Assembly: GCF_016917755.1 (NCBI RefSeq)
Contig: NZ_CP070326.1
Coordinates: 1,426,001 to 1,490,000 of the forward strand
From: Streptomyces noursei
GTDB taxonomy: Bacteria; Actinomycetota; Actinomycetes; Streptomycetales; Streptomycetaceae
Direction of reading: 5' to 3'
DNA: 64,000 nt
The position numbers and the translations under genes were made by a program. Of the stretch, positions 41,944-49,749 are shown piece after piece. How positions within the stretch are numbered: position 1 is the first letter of the stretch; every line of letters starts with the position of its first letter. The notes under the pieces were generated by a model, which was not told where the DNA came from, made no database searches, and saw nothing but the letters and a program-made list of their open reading frames with translations.

Positions 41944-42909
41944 CTAACGCCTCGCCGCCCCGGCGCGCTCCTCCTCCGTGACCGCGCACAGCTCCGCGGG
42001 CAGCCCCGTACGGAACACGTCCTCCTCCAACAGTCCGACCCAGGAAGGCCGGTGGCGCGGGGCCCGCTGAGTCCTCTCGCGCCGCACGGTCTCCGGCCAG
42101 GCATCGGAGATGCCCGCCGTCCCCCGCCACCAGCCGGGGAGTTGGTCGTAGGCACGCTCGACGCCGACACCGTCATCGGTGACCGACACCCGCACGTACA
42201 GCCACCGCCCCGCGCCCACACCCTCCGCCGCCGCCACGTCGTCCCCGGCGGGCAGCGCACGGGCGCTCTCCGCCGACGCCCGCATCGCCACCGCGAGGGC
42301 GGCCGCCAGGTGCTCCGGCAGCCAGCACGGCACCCGCCGGCCGGCCGGCTCGCCGCGGCCGGCCGGCAACTCGACAGGAGGGGCGGCGGCTTCGCGCACG
42401 GCCCGGGCCGCCTGCGCCTCCTTGCGCTGTACTTCCGCAGCCGCCGTCCCGTCCGCCCGGAGCGCCGCCAACACCTCCCGCACCTCGCCGTCGTCCGCGG
42501 GAACCATGGTGGACGCCCCGTCGTCGCCCAGGGCCGCCGGATACGGCGCCCGCCGCCAGACACCGTCCGCCCACCACAGGACGAAGCCGATGGCCTCCTC
42601 CCCGTGGACCACGGGCGTCAGATGGTCCCAGGGCAGCCACGCCGGGCCGCCGGCGAGCAGGTCCATGGGCGGGGAGCAGCCCACGGTGTCGCTGTAGTCG
42701 TTGTCGATGCCGTAGAGCACCGCCCGGCCACCGGCCACCCGGGTCAGCGCCCACCAGCCGTTGCCCACGTCCTCGGAGCGCAGCACGGCCCCCTCGACGC
42801 GGTAGTTGTGCACCGGCAGCGGATGCTCGGCGCTCCACCGGGCCAGCGTGGCGGCGTGCGCCCACAGCTCCTCGGGAGCGGGCAGTTCGGCAGCGGGTCG
42901 GTCGGCCAT
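41944..42909 (-). CDS. Hypothetical protein
   Basis: About 321 residues from MADRPAAELPAPEEL (an upstream ATG at 42954 is also in frame). It is Trp-rich (VGNGWWALTRVAG, IGFVLWWADGVWRRAPYPAA, DQLPGWWRGTAGISDAWPE) with no known domain. It resembles cytosolic actinobacterial proteins of the SMI1/YrhB-type general layout only loosely. Codon bias supports it as real. Convergent with the amidase gene with 21 nt between stops. Confidence 0.65.
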   Translation of the reverse strand: MADRPAAELPAPEELWAHAATLARWSAEHPLPVHNYRVEGAVLRSEDVGNGWWALTRVAGGRAVLYGIDNDYSDTVGCSPPMDLLAGGPAWLPWDHLTPVVHGEEAIGFVLWWADGVWRRAPYPAALGDDGASTMVPADDGEVREVLAALRADGTAAAEVQRKEAQAARAVREAAAPPVELPAGRGEPAGRRVPCWLPEHLAAALAVAMRASAESARALPAGDDVAAAEGVGAGRWLYVRVSVTDDGVGVERAYDQLPGWWRGTAGISDAWPETVRRERTQRAPRHRPSWVGLLEEDVFRTGLPAELCAVTEEERAGAARR

Positions 42910-43006
42910 GGGGAGGGGCTCCAGGCACGGTGGCGGCGTCGTGTACGGGGTCATGAAGACTGCGGCGCCGCCCCGCCGTTCGCCGACGGAGCGACGGGCG
43001 GGCGCC

Positions 43007-43561
43007 TCAGCCCGTCCACTCGTCCGCGAGGACCGACCAGACCTCGGTGTCGTGCCGGACTCCCCCGTACGGGAACTGGCTGCGCAGCACGCCGTCGCGG
43101 CGCATGCCCAGGCGGCGGGCCGCTTCGACGCTGCGCTTGTTGGCCGGACTGGTACGCCATTCCACGCGGCTCATCCCGCGCTCGCGGAACGCCCAGTCGA
43201 TCAGGATCCGGCTCGCCCGATGCACCAGTCCGCGGCCTTCGCCGGCCGCTTCCAACCAGCAACCGATCTCGCAGACCCCCAGCGCGGCATCGAACTGCGT
43301 GAACATCACGCCGCCGACCAGCACGCCCTCCAGCCAGATGCCGTAGATCCGCGCACCGTCCTTGGCCTGGCCGTCGGCGTAGCCCTGAAGGACGTTGATC
43401 GCGGACGCCAGGTCCGTGCTCCGCGTCGCCCACGGGATCCAGGGGTCCACGGTGGGCCGGGCGCGATCGATGTGGTCGAGGAACTCCTGTGCCTGCCAGG
43501 GCTCCAAGGGCCGCAGCTCGGCGCTGTCATCAAGCGGCAAGGCGAACACGGGGTCCTCCAT
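43007..43561 (-). CDS. GNAT acetyltransferase (RimJ/RimL type)
   Basis: 184 residues from MEDPVFALPLDD. GNAT features: IYGIWLEGVLVGGVMFTQFD, EIGCWLEAAGEGRGLVHRAS (acetyl-CoA loop) and VEWRTSPANKRSVEAARRLG. Substrate probably a protein N-terminus or small amine. Divergent from the TetR gene at 43633 across a shared 70-bp region with an inverted repeat, so TetR likely controls it. Confidence 0.85.
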   Translation of the reverse strand: MEDPVFALPLDDSAELRPLEPWQAQEFLDHIDRARPTVDPWIPWATRSTDLASAINVLQGYADGQAKDGARIYGIWLEGVLVGGVMFTQFDAALGVCEIGCWLEAAGEGRGLVHRASRILIDWAFRERGMSRVEWRTSPANKRSVEAARRLGMRRDGVLRSQFPYGGVRHDTEVWSVLADEWTG

Positions 43562-43603
43562 CGGTCGATCGCTCCGCCAGCGCGCCGGCCGGCGGACGAA
43601 GGT

Positions 43604-43642
43604 GCATAACAAGCGTTCGGTACGTATTCTAGATGCTTATGC
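43604..43642. promoter_or_regulatory. Inverted repeat operator between GNAT and TetR genes
   Basis: GCATAACAAGC (43604-43614) is roughly mirrored by GATGCTTATGC (43632-43642) around GTTCGGTACG. The right arm covers the TetR start codon, so TetR binding would block its own translation start or promoter as well as the divergent GNAT gene. ACAAGCGTTCGGTACG resembles typical TetR palindromes. Confidence 0.45.
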
Positions 43643-44328
43643 CTCCCGCTCCCGTCGATCACGAATCCCGCCGCGAGGACGTCTCCCAGGCGGTGTGGCG
43701 GGTGCTAGCCGCCAAGGGGTTCGGCGGCCTGACCCTGCGCGCCGTGGCGGCCGAGATGGACGTCTCCACCGGCCTGCTGATGCACTACTTCCCCACCAAG
43801 CGGGCCCTGGTCGTCCATGCCCTGGAACTCCTGGAGAAGAGCAGCGCGAAGCGCCCCCGACGGGCCCGCCCGCGCGAGGGGCTCGCCGCGCTCCGCGCCG
43901 TCCTGCTGGACTTCCTGCCGATCGGCCGGGAGAACACCGACCGCAACCGGATCTGGGTCAGCTCCTGGGACCTGGCCCTCGCCGACCAGGGGCTCCACGC
44001 CGACCAGGCGGAACGCTACGTCCGCATCCGCGCGGCGGTCCGCCCCCACCTGGAAGCCGCCGTGGCGCTCGGCGAACTCCCCACCACGGCCGATCTCGAC
44101 CAACTCGCCACCATGGCCGTCGCCTTCGTCCACGGCTTGGTGGTCCAGGCGCTGTTCGACCCGAAGCGCTTTCCCCCGAAGGCGCAGGCCGCGACGGTGG
44201 ACCGTTTCCTCGACGCGCTGCGCACCTCAGATGCGGCCGACTCCGAGCATCCGCCCGCCCTCCTCACACGGACGGCGACCCGGCGATCCGCTTCTCGAAC
44301 CAGTGGTGGGCGTAGCGCTCCTGGTTGA
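43633..44328 (+). CDS. TetR-family transcriptional regulator
   Basis: 231 residues; an N-terminal TetR HTH (LAAKGFGGLTLRAVAAEMDV then STGLLMHYFPTKRALV) followed by an all-helical ligand domain (WVSSWDLALADQGLHADQAE). Start at 43633, with a second in-frame ATG at 43639. The end overlaps the convergent MarR-GNAT gene by 65 bp. Likely autoregulator and regulator of the divergent GNAT gene. Confidence 0.85.
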   Translation: MLMPPAPVDHESRREDVSQAVWRVLAAKGFGGLTLRAVAAEMDVSTGLLMHYFPTKRALVVHALELLEKSSAKRPRRARPREGLAALRAVLLDFLPIGRENTDRNRIWVSSWDLALADQGLHADQAERYVRIRAAVRPHLEAAVALGELPTTADLDQLATMAVAFVHGLVVQALFDPKRFPPKAQAATVDRFLDALRTSDAADSEHPPALLTRTATRRSASRTSGGRSAPG

Positions 44329-45166
44329 ACGCGGCGACCTCCTCGAAGCCGCAGGCGCGGTACAGGCCGATCGCGGCGGTCAGCGCCCGGTTGGTGTCGA
44401 GGCGCAGCCGGTCGCTGCCGTGTCGGGCGGCCCGTTCCTCCAGTTCGGCGAGGAACCGGCGGCCCAGGCCCAGGCCCCGGGCCTGGGGCGCGACCCACAT
44501 GCGTTTGACCTCGGCGGGCGCGTCGGCCGGGAGCTTCAGACCGGCGCAACCGACGGGTTCGCCGTGCAGCCGGGCGACCAGCAACAGGCCGTGCGGAGGG
44601 CCGAGTTCGCCCGCGTCGGGCAGCAGGCTCCGTGCGGGGTCGAAGCCGGTCTCGAACCGCTCCTGCAGTTCGGTGAAGTAGGACCGCAGGCAGTACTGGG
44701 CGTCGGGGTGGTCCGGGGCGACGGTGTCCAGCGCGACCGTGGCGGCGGTCAGCAGGCGGTCGACGTCGGCCATGGCGGCGACCAGTCGGGCGCGCTGGTC
44801 GGCGTTGAGCGGCTCCAACAGGGAGCCGGCCAGCTCGTCGCTGCGGTGATCGAGCACGGCGCGCTCCGCGCGGCCCGCGTCGGTGAGGCGTGCGGTGCGC
44901 ACCCGCCGGTCCTGGTGGTGCGGTTCCACCGTCACCAGGCCCTCCCGTTCCAGGGAGCGCAGCAGCCGGCTGACGTACCCGGAGTCGAGCCCCAGTCGCT
45001 CGCGCAGCCGGCGCACGTCCCGGCCCTGCTCGCCGATCTCCCAGAGCAGCCGGGCCTCGCCGACGGGCCGGTCCCGGCCCAGATACCGGTCGTGCAGCAC
45101 GCCCACCCGCTCGGTGACGGCGCGGTTGAACCGCCGCACCTGCTCGATCTCCGTCGCATCAGCCAT
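44264..45166 (-). CDS. MarR-GNAT fusion regulator/acetyltransferase
   Basis: 300 residues. Residues 5-145 are a MarR winged helix (VGEARLLWEIGEQGRDVRRL, LDSGYVSRLLRSLEREGLVT, HHQDRRVRTARLTDAG). Residues 150-300 are a GNAT domain (VKRMWVAPQARGLGLGRRFL, LDTNRALTAAIGLYRACGFE). Such fusions are known; the GNAT part may sense or modify the ligand of the operator-bound MarR part. The ATG at 45166 sits inside a perfect palindrome, which points to autoregulation. Confidence 0.9.
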   Translation of the reverse strand: MADATEIEQVRRFNRAVTERVGVLHDRYLGRDRPVGEARLLWEIGEQGRDVRRLRERLGLDSGYVSRLLRSLEREGLVTVEPHHQDRRVRTARLTDAGRAERAVLDHRSDELAGSLLEPLNADQRARLVAAMADVDRLLTAATVALDTVAPDHPDAQYCLRSYFTELQERFETGFDPARSLLPDAGELGPPHGLLLVARLHGEPVGCAGLKLPADAPAEVKRMWVAPQARGLGLGRRFLAELEERAARHGSDRLRLDTNRALTAAIGLYRACGFEEVAAFNQERYAHHWFEKRIAGSPSV

Positions 45167-45190
45167 TCTCTGACTCTAGTCAGAGAATGG
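45163..45190. promoter_or_regulatory. Perfect 13-bp palindrome over the MarR-GNAT start codon
   Basis: CCATTCTCTGACT (45163-45175), 2-nt centre CT, and AGTCAGAGAATGG (45178-45190) are exact inverted repeats. The left arm contains the start codon of the MarR-GNAT gene, and the right arm lies upstream of the GNAT gene at 45268. It is the natural operator for the MarR domain and could regulate both directions. Confidence 0.75.
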
Positions 45191-45267
45191 TGGAGGAGCG
45201 AAGGGACCGCATCCGGGATCGGGAATCCGCCTTGCCCCCGACGATCGACCCGGGCAAGGTCTCCCCC

Positions 45268-45693
45268 ATGACGACGCTCTCCGTGCGCCCCCTGGGGGTC
45301 GAGGACTGGGCCCGCTATCGCACGCTCCGCCTGGCGGCGCTGGCCGATGCCCCGCAGGCGTTCGGCTCCACCCTGGAGCGGGAACAGGCATTCACCCAGG
45401 AGCGGTGGCGTGCGCGCCTGGCCCGCCGCGGTCAGTTCGTCGCCGAGGACGGGGACGAGGCATGCGGGCTGATCGGCGTCGTTCCGGAGGCTCCGGGCAT
45501 CGCGCAGGTCGTGTCGATGTGGGTCCACCCCTCGGCGCGCGGGCGCGGGACCGCTGACCTTCTGCTGCTGACGGCGTTGCGGTGGGCACAGGACCACGGC
45601 TTTTCGCGGGTGGAGCTGTGGGTGACGGAGGGCAACACAGCCGCGGAACGGCTCTATGCCCGCCACGGCTTCCAACGGACCGGGCGGGTATAG
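45268..45693 (+). CDS. GNAT acetyltransferase
   Basis: 141 residues from MTTLSVRPLGVEDWARYRTL (a longer in-frame start at 45187 lies in the operator and is less likely). Features of GNAT proteins: QVVSMWVHPSARGRGTADLL (acetyl-CoA binding) and VELWVTEGNTAAERLYARHG. Divergent from the MarR-GNAT fusion and probably in its regulon. Substrate unknown. Confidence 0.85.
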   Translation: MTTLSVRPLGVEDWARYRTLRLAALADAPQAFGSTLEREQAFTQERWRARLARRGQFVAEDGDEACGLIGVVPEAPGIAQVVSMWVHPSARGRGTADLLLLTALRWAQDHGFSRVELWVTEGNTAAERLYARHGFQRTGRV

Positions 45694-45967
45694 CCGGTGC
45701 GGGAAGGGGAGCCCCGGAGGGAGTTCAGGATGGCGCGCTCCGGGCCCGCCGGGGACGACCGCGCCGGGACCGCGACGGGCTGACCGCCCGGCCACCGGGG
45801 CGTGGGAGCGGCCGAACGACCGCCGACCGGGGAGCCGTTGCCCCAGGGCGCGCCGATAGCGGACAAGAGCCGCCGATACGACGCATCGCCCGAAGGGTGC
45901 GCGGCGACGGTTGTACCATGTCAGCCGCACGGGAAAGCTCGCCGAGAGGCCCGCACGGAAACCGACG

Positions 45968-46591
45968 ATGCCGAAACAGGTGGATCATCGCGAACGCCGC
46001 GAAGCGATCGCCCGAGCACTGTGGCGGGTGGTCGAGCAACGCGGCGTCGCCCAGCTCTCGCTGCGCGAGGTCGCGCGCGAGGCGGGGATGTCCCACGGCC
46101 AGTTGCAGCACTACTTCGCCAGCCGCGAGGCGATGCTCACCTTCGCGATGGACTTCGCCGCCGAGCAGACCACGCGGCGCGTCGATCGGCGCCTGGCGGA
46201 GCTCGGCGACCGTCCGCACCCCCGCGACGTGCTGCGGGTGATGCTCACGGAGCTGCTCCCGCTGCACGCCGACGCCCGCGCGACCAGCCGGATGAGCGCC
46301 GCGTTCGTCCTGGAGGCGCTGCACGACGAGAACATCCGCGCGCGGGCGCGGGACGGCATCACCCAAGGGCGCGCCGCCGTCGAGCAGTTGCTCCGCCGGG
46401 CCGTCGCCGACGGGTACGTCCGCCCCGACCGGGACCCGGTGGTCGAGACCCATCTGCTGCTCGCCCTCACCGGTTTCACCACCCTCCTCGAACTGCAGGT
46501 GATCGAGCCCCGGGACACCCTCACGGCCATCGATCAGCATCTGGACCGACTCTTCGTCGAGGACGCCGAGGACGATCACGGCGCCGGATGA
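45968..46591 (+). CDS. TetR-family regulator
   Basis: 207 residues starting MPKQVDHRERREAIARALWR. HTH: VAQLSLREVAREAGMSHGQL then QHYFASREAML. The rest is a helical TetR C-terminal domain (BetI/ TetR_C_6-like). Stands alone, convergent with the depolymerase gene; target unknown. Confidence 0.85.
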   Translation: MPKQVDHRERREAIARALWRVVEQRGVAQLSLREVAREAGMSHGQLQHYFASREAMLTFAMDFAAEQTTRRVDRRLAELGDRPHPRDVLRVMLTELLPLHADARATSRMSAAFVLEALHDENIRARARDGITQGRAAVEQLLRRAVADGYVRPDRDPVVETHLLLALTGFTTLLELQVIEPRDTLTAIDQHLDRLFVEDAEDDHGAG

Positions 46592-46667
46592 CGGGGCGGT
46601 CCGCGCCCGCCACAGCGGCACCGGCTGCCACGCCGCCACCGCCGCGTCGCACCGCACCATCCCCGGC

Positions 46668-47672
46668 TCAGCCCAGGCCGAAGAACTGCGCCGTGTAGGA
46701 GCTGGAGCAGATCGCGTCGAGGTAGTAGGTGCCGGTGGTGCCGCACTGGTCGGCGCCGGATCCGGGAGCGACGGGGAGGCCGTGGCCCATTCCGGAGATC
46801 GTGTAGACCCGGACTGCGGCCCGGCCGCCGGCGTCGTCGTAGCTGGTCTCGGTGGTGCCGCCGGGGAGGCTGCGGGTGCTCGACGGTGTCTGGCCGATGC
46901 CCCAGACATCGGTCCACTGGTCCCTCAGCTCGGTGGCGTTCACCGGACGGACGGTGAAGTCGGCGGTGCCCTGCCAGATCGCGACGCGCGGCCAGGGGCC
47001 GGCGTAGCCGGGGTGGGCGCTGCGGACCTTGTCGCCCCACTGGGCGGGGGTGAGGTTCTGTGCGCCGAGCTGGCAGCCGGATGCCTGGACTTGACTGGTC
47101 GCACAGTGGGCGGGCAGTCCGGCGTCGATCGAACCGCCGGCGAAGACGTCGGGGTAGTCGGCCAGCAGGTCGGCGGTCATGCCCCCACCCGCGGACAGGC
47201 CGGTGACGAAGACGCGGTGGGGGTCCGAGCCGAACTGCGCCACGGCGTGGCGGACCATCTGGACGACGGACGCCGCCTCGCCGTTGCCCCGGGTGTCCTT
47301 GGTCGAGTCGAACCAACTGAAGCACGAGAGCGGGTTGTTGACCGCGCCGGTCTGCGGGAGGACCAGCGCGAAGCCGTACCGGTCGGCGTACTTGGGCCAG
47401 CCGGAGTGCGCATAGTAGTCGTCGGCGCTCTGGGTGCAGCCGTGCAGGGCGACGACGAGGGGCGCGCCCGGCGGTAAGGCGGCCGGCACGTACTGGTACA
47501 TCTCCAGGTTGCCGGGGTTGGGTCCGAAGTCGGGGACGCGCTGGAGTCCGCCGGCCGCGGCCGCCGCGGGCGGGACGGTCGGGGCGAGGAGGCCCAGGCA
47601 CGCGGCGAGGACACCGAGTACGACGGCGACCCTGAGGCGGGCGAGGTGACTGCGGGGCGTGGACAGTTGCAT
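46668..47672 (-). CDS. Secreted polyhydroxybutyrate depolymerase/feruloyl-type esterase
   Basis: 334 residues. Signal peptide LRVAVVLGVLAACLGLLAPT, then an alpha/beta hydrolase of the PHB depolymerase/CE1 family. VVALHGCTQSADDYYAHSGW is the oxyanion block, GLSAGGGMTADLLA the nucleophile elbow, IWQGTADFTVRPVNATEL carries the Asp and GMGHGLPVAPGSGADQCG the His. It probably cleaves an extracellular polyester or ester. Divergent from a 3-hydroxybutyrate dehydrogenase, which supports PHB as the substrate. Confidence 0.85.
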   Translation of the reverse strand: MQLSTPRSHLARLRVAVVLGVLAACLGLLAPTVPPAAAAAGGLQRVPDFGPNPGNLEMYQYVPAALPPGAPLVVALHGCTQSADDYYAHSGWPKYADRYGFALVLPQTGAVNNPLSCFSWFDSTKDTRGNGEAASVVQMVRHAVAQFGSDPHRVFVTGLSAGGGMTADLLADYPDVFAGGSIDAGLPAHCATSQVQASGCQLGAQNLTPAQWGDKVRSAHPGYAGPWPRVAIWQGTADFTVRPVNATELRDQWTDVWGIGQTPSSTRSLPGGTTETSYDDAGGRAAVRVYTISGMGHGLPVAPGSGADQCGTTGTYYLDAICSSSYTAQFFGLG

Positions 47673-48077
47673 AGGGAGCTCCCGGATTTGCGGACGGCGG
47701 ATTTGCGGACGGCGGATCTGAAGGGGACGGATCTGAGCGGGCGGACCTGTAGGGGGGCGGCGCGCCGTTCGACATCCCGCCATCCCGCCCGTGTCCCGTC
47801 GTGCGGGATGCCTGTGTGGGCGCCGCTTCGCCTGCTGGTGCCGGACGTTACGGGGCGAGGTGGCGGGCGGGTAGGGGTGGTGGGCACATGGGGGCACCGG
47901 GGCCTGTGGCGGCGACAGCCATTGCGGCGCCGGACCACTCGCGCCGGGGGTGGCACGCCCCGGCGGCCGCCCGGCCCGCCATCTCCCCGGAGATGGCGGC
48001 GAACGCCACCTCGCCGCGGGCGAATGTGTGGGGTGGCCCCATGTGCCGACCGCCGTACCGTTCCTATCGTTGCGGCC
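47673..48077. other. Divergent intergenic region with tandem repeats
   Basis: About 400 bases between the depolymerase and dehydrogenase genes with no supported gene. It carries a direct repeat of GATTTGCGGACGGCG (47684-47713) continued by degenerate GGATCTG units to about 47750, and must hold both promoters. A frame through the repeats happens to read like a pentapeptide repeat; see rejected items. Confidence 0.5.
47684..47750. repeat. Tandem 15-bp repeats with degenerate copies
   Basis: GATTTGCGGACGGCG occurs twice back to back, followed by GATCTGAAGGGGACG, GATCTGAGCGGGCG and GACCTGTAGGGGGGCG: a decaying run of about 15-bp units beginning GAT(T/C)TG. They lie immediately upstream of the depolymerase gene. 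Confidence 0.6.
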
Positions 48078-48905
48078 ATGCACACCAGTCACCGCCCCGG
48101 CGAGGGGCCGTACGCGGCGGGCGTGGCGCGCGACGCCGCCGATCAGGGAGCGCCCGGCGCCGGATGCCTGGCCGGGCGGACCGCCATGGTCACCGGGGCC
48201 GCCGGCGGCATCGGTCGGGCCTGCGCGCTGGCGCTCTCCGCCGAGGGGGCCTTCGTCCACGTGGTGGACCGCTCCCGGGCGGCGGCCCAGCAGCTCGCCG
48301 AGGAGGTCGGCGGCGCCGCGCACATCGTCGACCTGTCTGTCCCGGACGCGGTGGACACGCTTCCCGACGACGCGGACGTACTGGTCAACAACGCCGGGCT
48401 GCAGCACGTCGCCCCCCTCCAGTCCTTCCCGCCGGAGCTCTTCGCGTTGATGCAGCGGGTGATGGTGGAGGCCCCGTTCCGCCTCCTGCACCGCACCCTG
48501 CCGCGGATGTACGAGCGCGGGTGGGGGCGGGTGGTCAACATCTCCTCCGTCCACGGGCTGCGTGCCAGTCCCTACAAGTCGGCCTATGTGACGGCCAAGC
48601 ACGCGCTTGAGGGGCTGAGCAAGGTCGTCGCCCTGGAAGCCGCCGCACACGGCGTGACCAGCAACTGCGTCAGCCCCGGCTATGTGCGTACGCCGTTGGT
48701 CGAGGAGCAGATCGCCGCCCAGGCCCGCGCCCACGGGATACCGGAGGACGAGGTGGTCTCGCGCGTGATGCTGGAGCGCACGGCCCTCAAGCGCCTGATC
48801 GAGCCGGAAGAGGTGGCCCGGGCCGTGGTGTGGCTGTGCACCCCGCACGCGGACGGCATCACCGGCATCTCCCTCCCCCTCGACGGGGGTTGGACCATCC
48901 GCTGA
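48078..48905 (+). CDS. 3-hydroxybutyrate dehydrogenase (SDR)
   Basis: 275 residues; the SDR core starts at about residue 32 (MVTGAAGGIGRACALALSAE). It shows LVNNAGLQHVAPLQSFPPEL, the catalytic Ser in NISSVHGLRASPYKSAYVTA and YVTAKHALEG (YxxxK), and CVSPGYVRTPLVEEQI. The LQHVAP and PGYVRTPLVE blocks are typical of D-3-hydroxybutyrate dehydrogenases, which oxidise 3-hydroxybutyrate to acetoacetate with NAD. Divergent from a PHB depolymerase, so polymer breakdown and monomer use are paired. Confidence 0.85.
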   Translation: MHTSHRPGEGPYAAGVARDAADQGAPGAGCLAGRTAMVTGAAGGIGRACALALSAEGAFVHVVDRSRAAAQQLAEEVGGAAHIVDLSVPDAVDTLPDDADVLVNNAGLQHVAPLQSFPPELFALMQRVMVEAPFRLLHRTLPRMYERGWGRVVNISSVHGLRASPYKSAYVTAKHALEGLSKVVALEAAAHGVTSNCVSPGYVRTPLVEEQIAAQARAHGIPEDEVVSRVMLERTALKRLIEPEEVARAVVWLCTPHADGITGISLPLDGGWTIR

Positions 48906-49191
48906 CCCCTCCTGGAGCGGGGGCCGGGCCGCCGGCTGACGGCGGGCGAGCGGTGTACACGGGCGCTCCGCGAGGTGGCGGGTCGCCGCGGTGAACGGGC
49001 CTCGCGGCGGTCGGCGTCAGCACCGTGGCGCGCGGCTTCCTGCTGGGGACGGCCCCCATCTTCCCGGTCGCCATCTGGGGCCGCACCTGCCTGCCTGGAG
49101 CTGCCGGCCACCGCGGCGCTGGTGGCGATCGGCCTGCTGCCTGGCCGCATAGGCGCGCACCCGGTCCGCTGCCCGATCGCCCGGCGAGGCC

Positions 49192-49668
49192 CTAGAAGTG
49201 CTTCGCGCCCTCCACGATGGCCTCGCGGATGCGGTGGTAGGTGCCGCAGCGGCAGACGTTGCGGATCTCGTCCAGGTCGGCCTCGGTGATCTCGCGGCCG
49301 GTGGCGCGGGCCTGCTTGACCTTGGCGACGGCGGCCATGATCTGGCCCGGCTGGCAGTAGCCGCACTGGGCGACGTCGTACTCCAGCCATGCCTCCTGCA
49401 TGGGGTGCAGGTCCTTGCCGACGGTGGCCGGCAGTCCCTCGATGGTGGTGACCTCGTCGTCCGGTCGGACGTCCTTGAGCGGCACCGAACAGGGGTTGAA
49501 CGCCTTGCCGTTGATGTGACTGGTGCATGCCTGGCAGACGCCGAGGCCGCAACCGTACTTCGGCCCGGTCACGCCCAGGACGTCGCGCAGCACCCACAGC
49601 AGCCGTACGTCGTCCTCGACGTCCACCGTGACGGGCTTGCCGTTGAGGATGAAGGTGTGTTGGGGCAC
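49192..49668 (-). CDS. 2Fe-2S subunit of a xanthine-dehydrogenase-family molybdenum hydroxylase
   Basis: 158 residues, GTG start at 49668 with AAGGAGCG. Two iron-sulfur sites are visible: plant-type CGLGVCQACTSHINGKAFNP (Cys set C-x4-C-x2-C) and the C-terminal four-Cys site QCGYCQPGQ / NVCRCGTYHRIREAI. It passes electrons from the molybdenum centre and belongs with the large subunit at 50858-53227 (isoquinoline 1-oxidoreductase type, no FAD subunit). An IS630-family element now separates the two genes, so its transcription may be reduced. Confidence 0.9.
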   Translation of the reverse strand: MPQHTFILNGKPVTVDVEDDVRLLWVLRDVLGVTGPKYGCGLGVCQACTSHINGKAFNPCSVPLKDVRPDDEVTTIEGLPATVGKDLHPMQEAWLEYDVAQCGYCQPGQIMAAVAKVKQARATGREITEADLDEIRNVCRCGTYHRIREAIVEGAKHF

Positions 49669-49749
49669 GGTCGCTCCTTGCGCTACTAAGCGGTCTTGGT
49701 GAAGTGTGGTGCTGTTTGGGTATGTGCCATACCAGGAGGGGGGTTTGGA

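Noticed and set aside
47646..48077. Frame reading LPDLRTADLRTADLKGTDLS, like a pentapeptide-repeat protein, open into the dehydrogenase gene
   Set aside because: The pattern follows from the tandem DNA repeats; there is no ribosome site at 47646, the repeat stops after about five units, and the next 110 residues are Arg/Pro-rich non-protein-like sequence. The dehydrogenase has a good ATG at 48078.
48906..49191. Short plus-strand frame with VARGFLLGTAPIFPVAIW resembling a membrane protein
   Set aside because: Too short, no ribosome site, and the frame breaks within 60 codons; may be a relic but not supportable.
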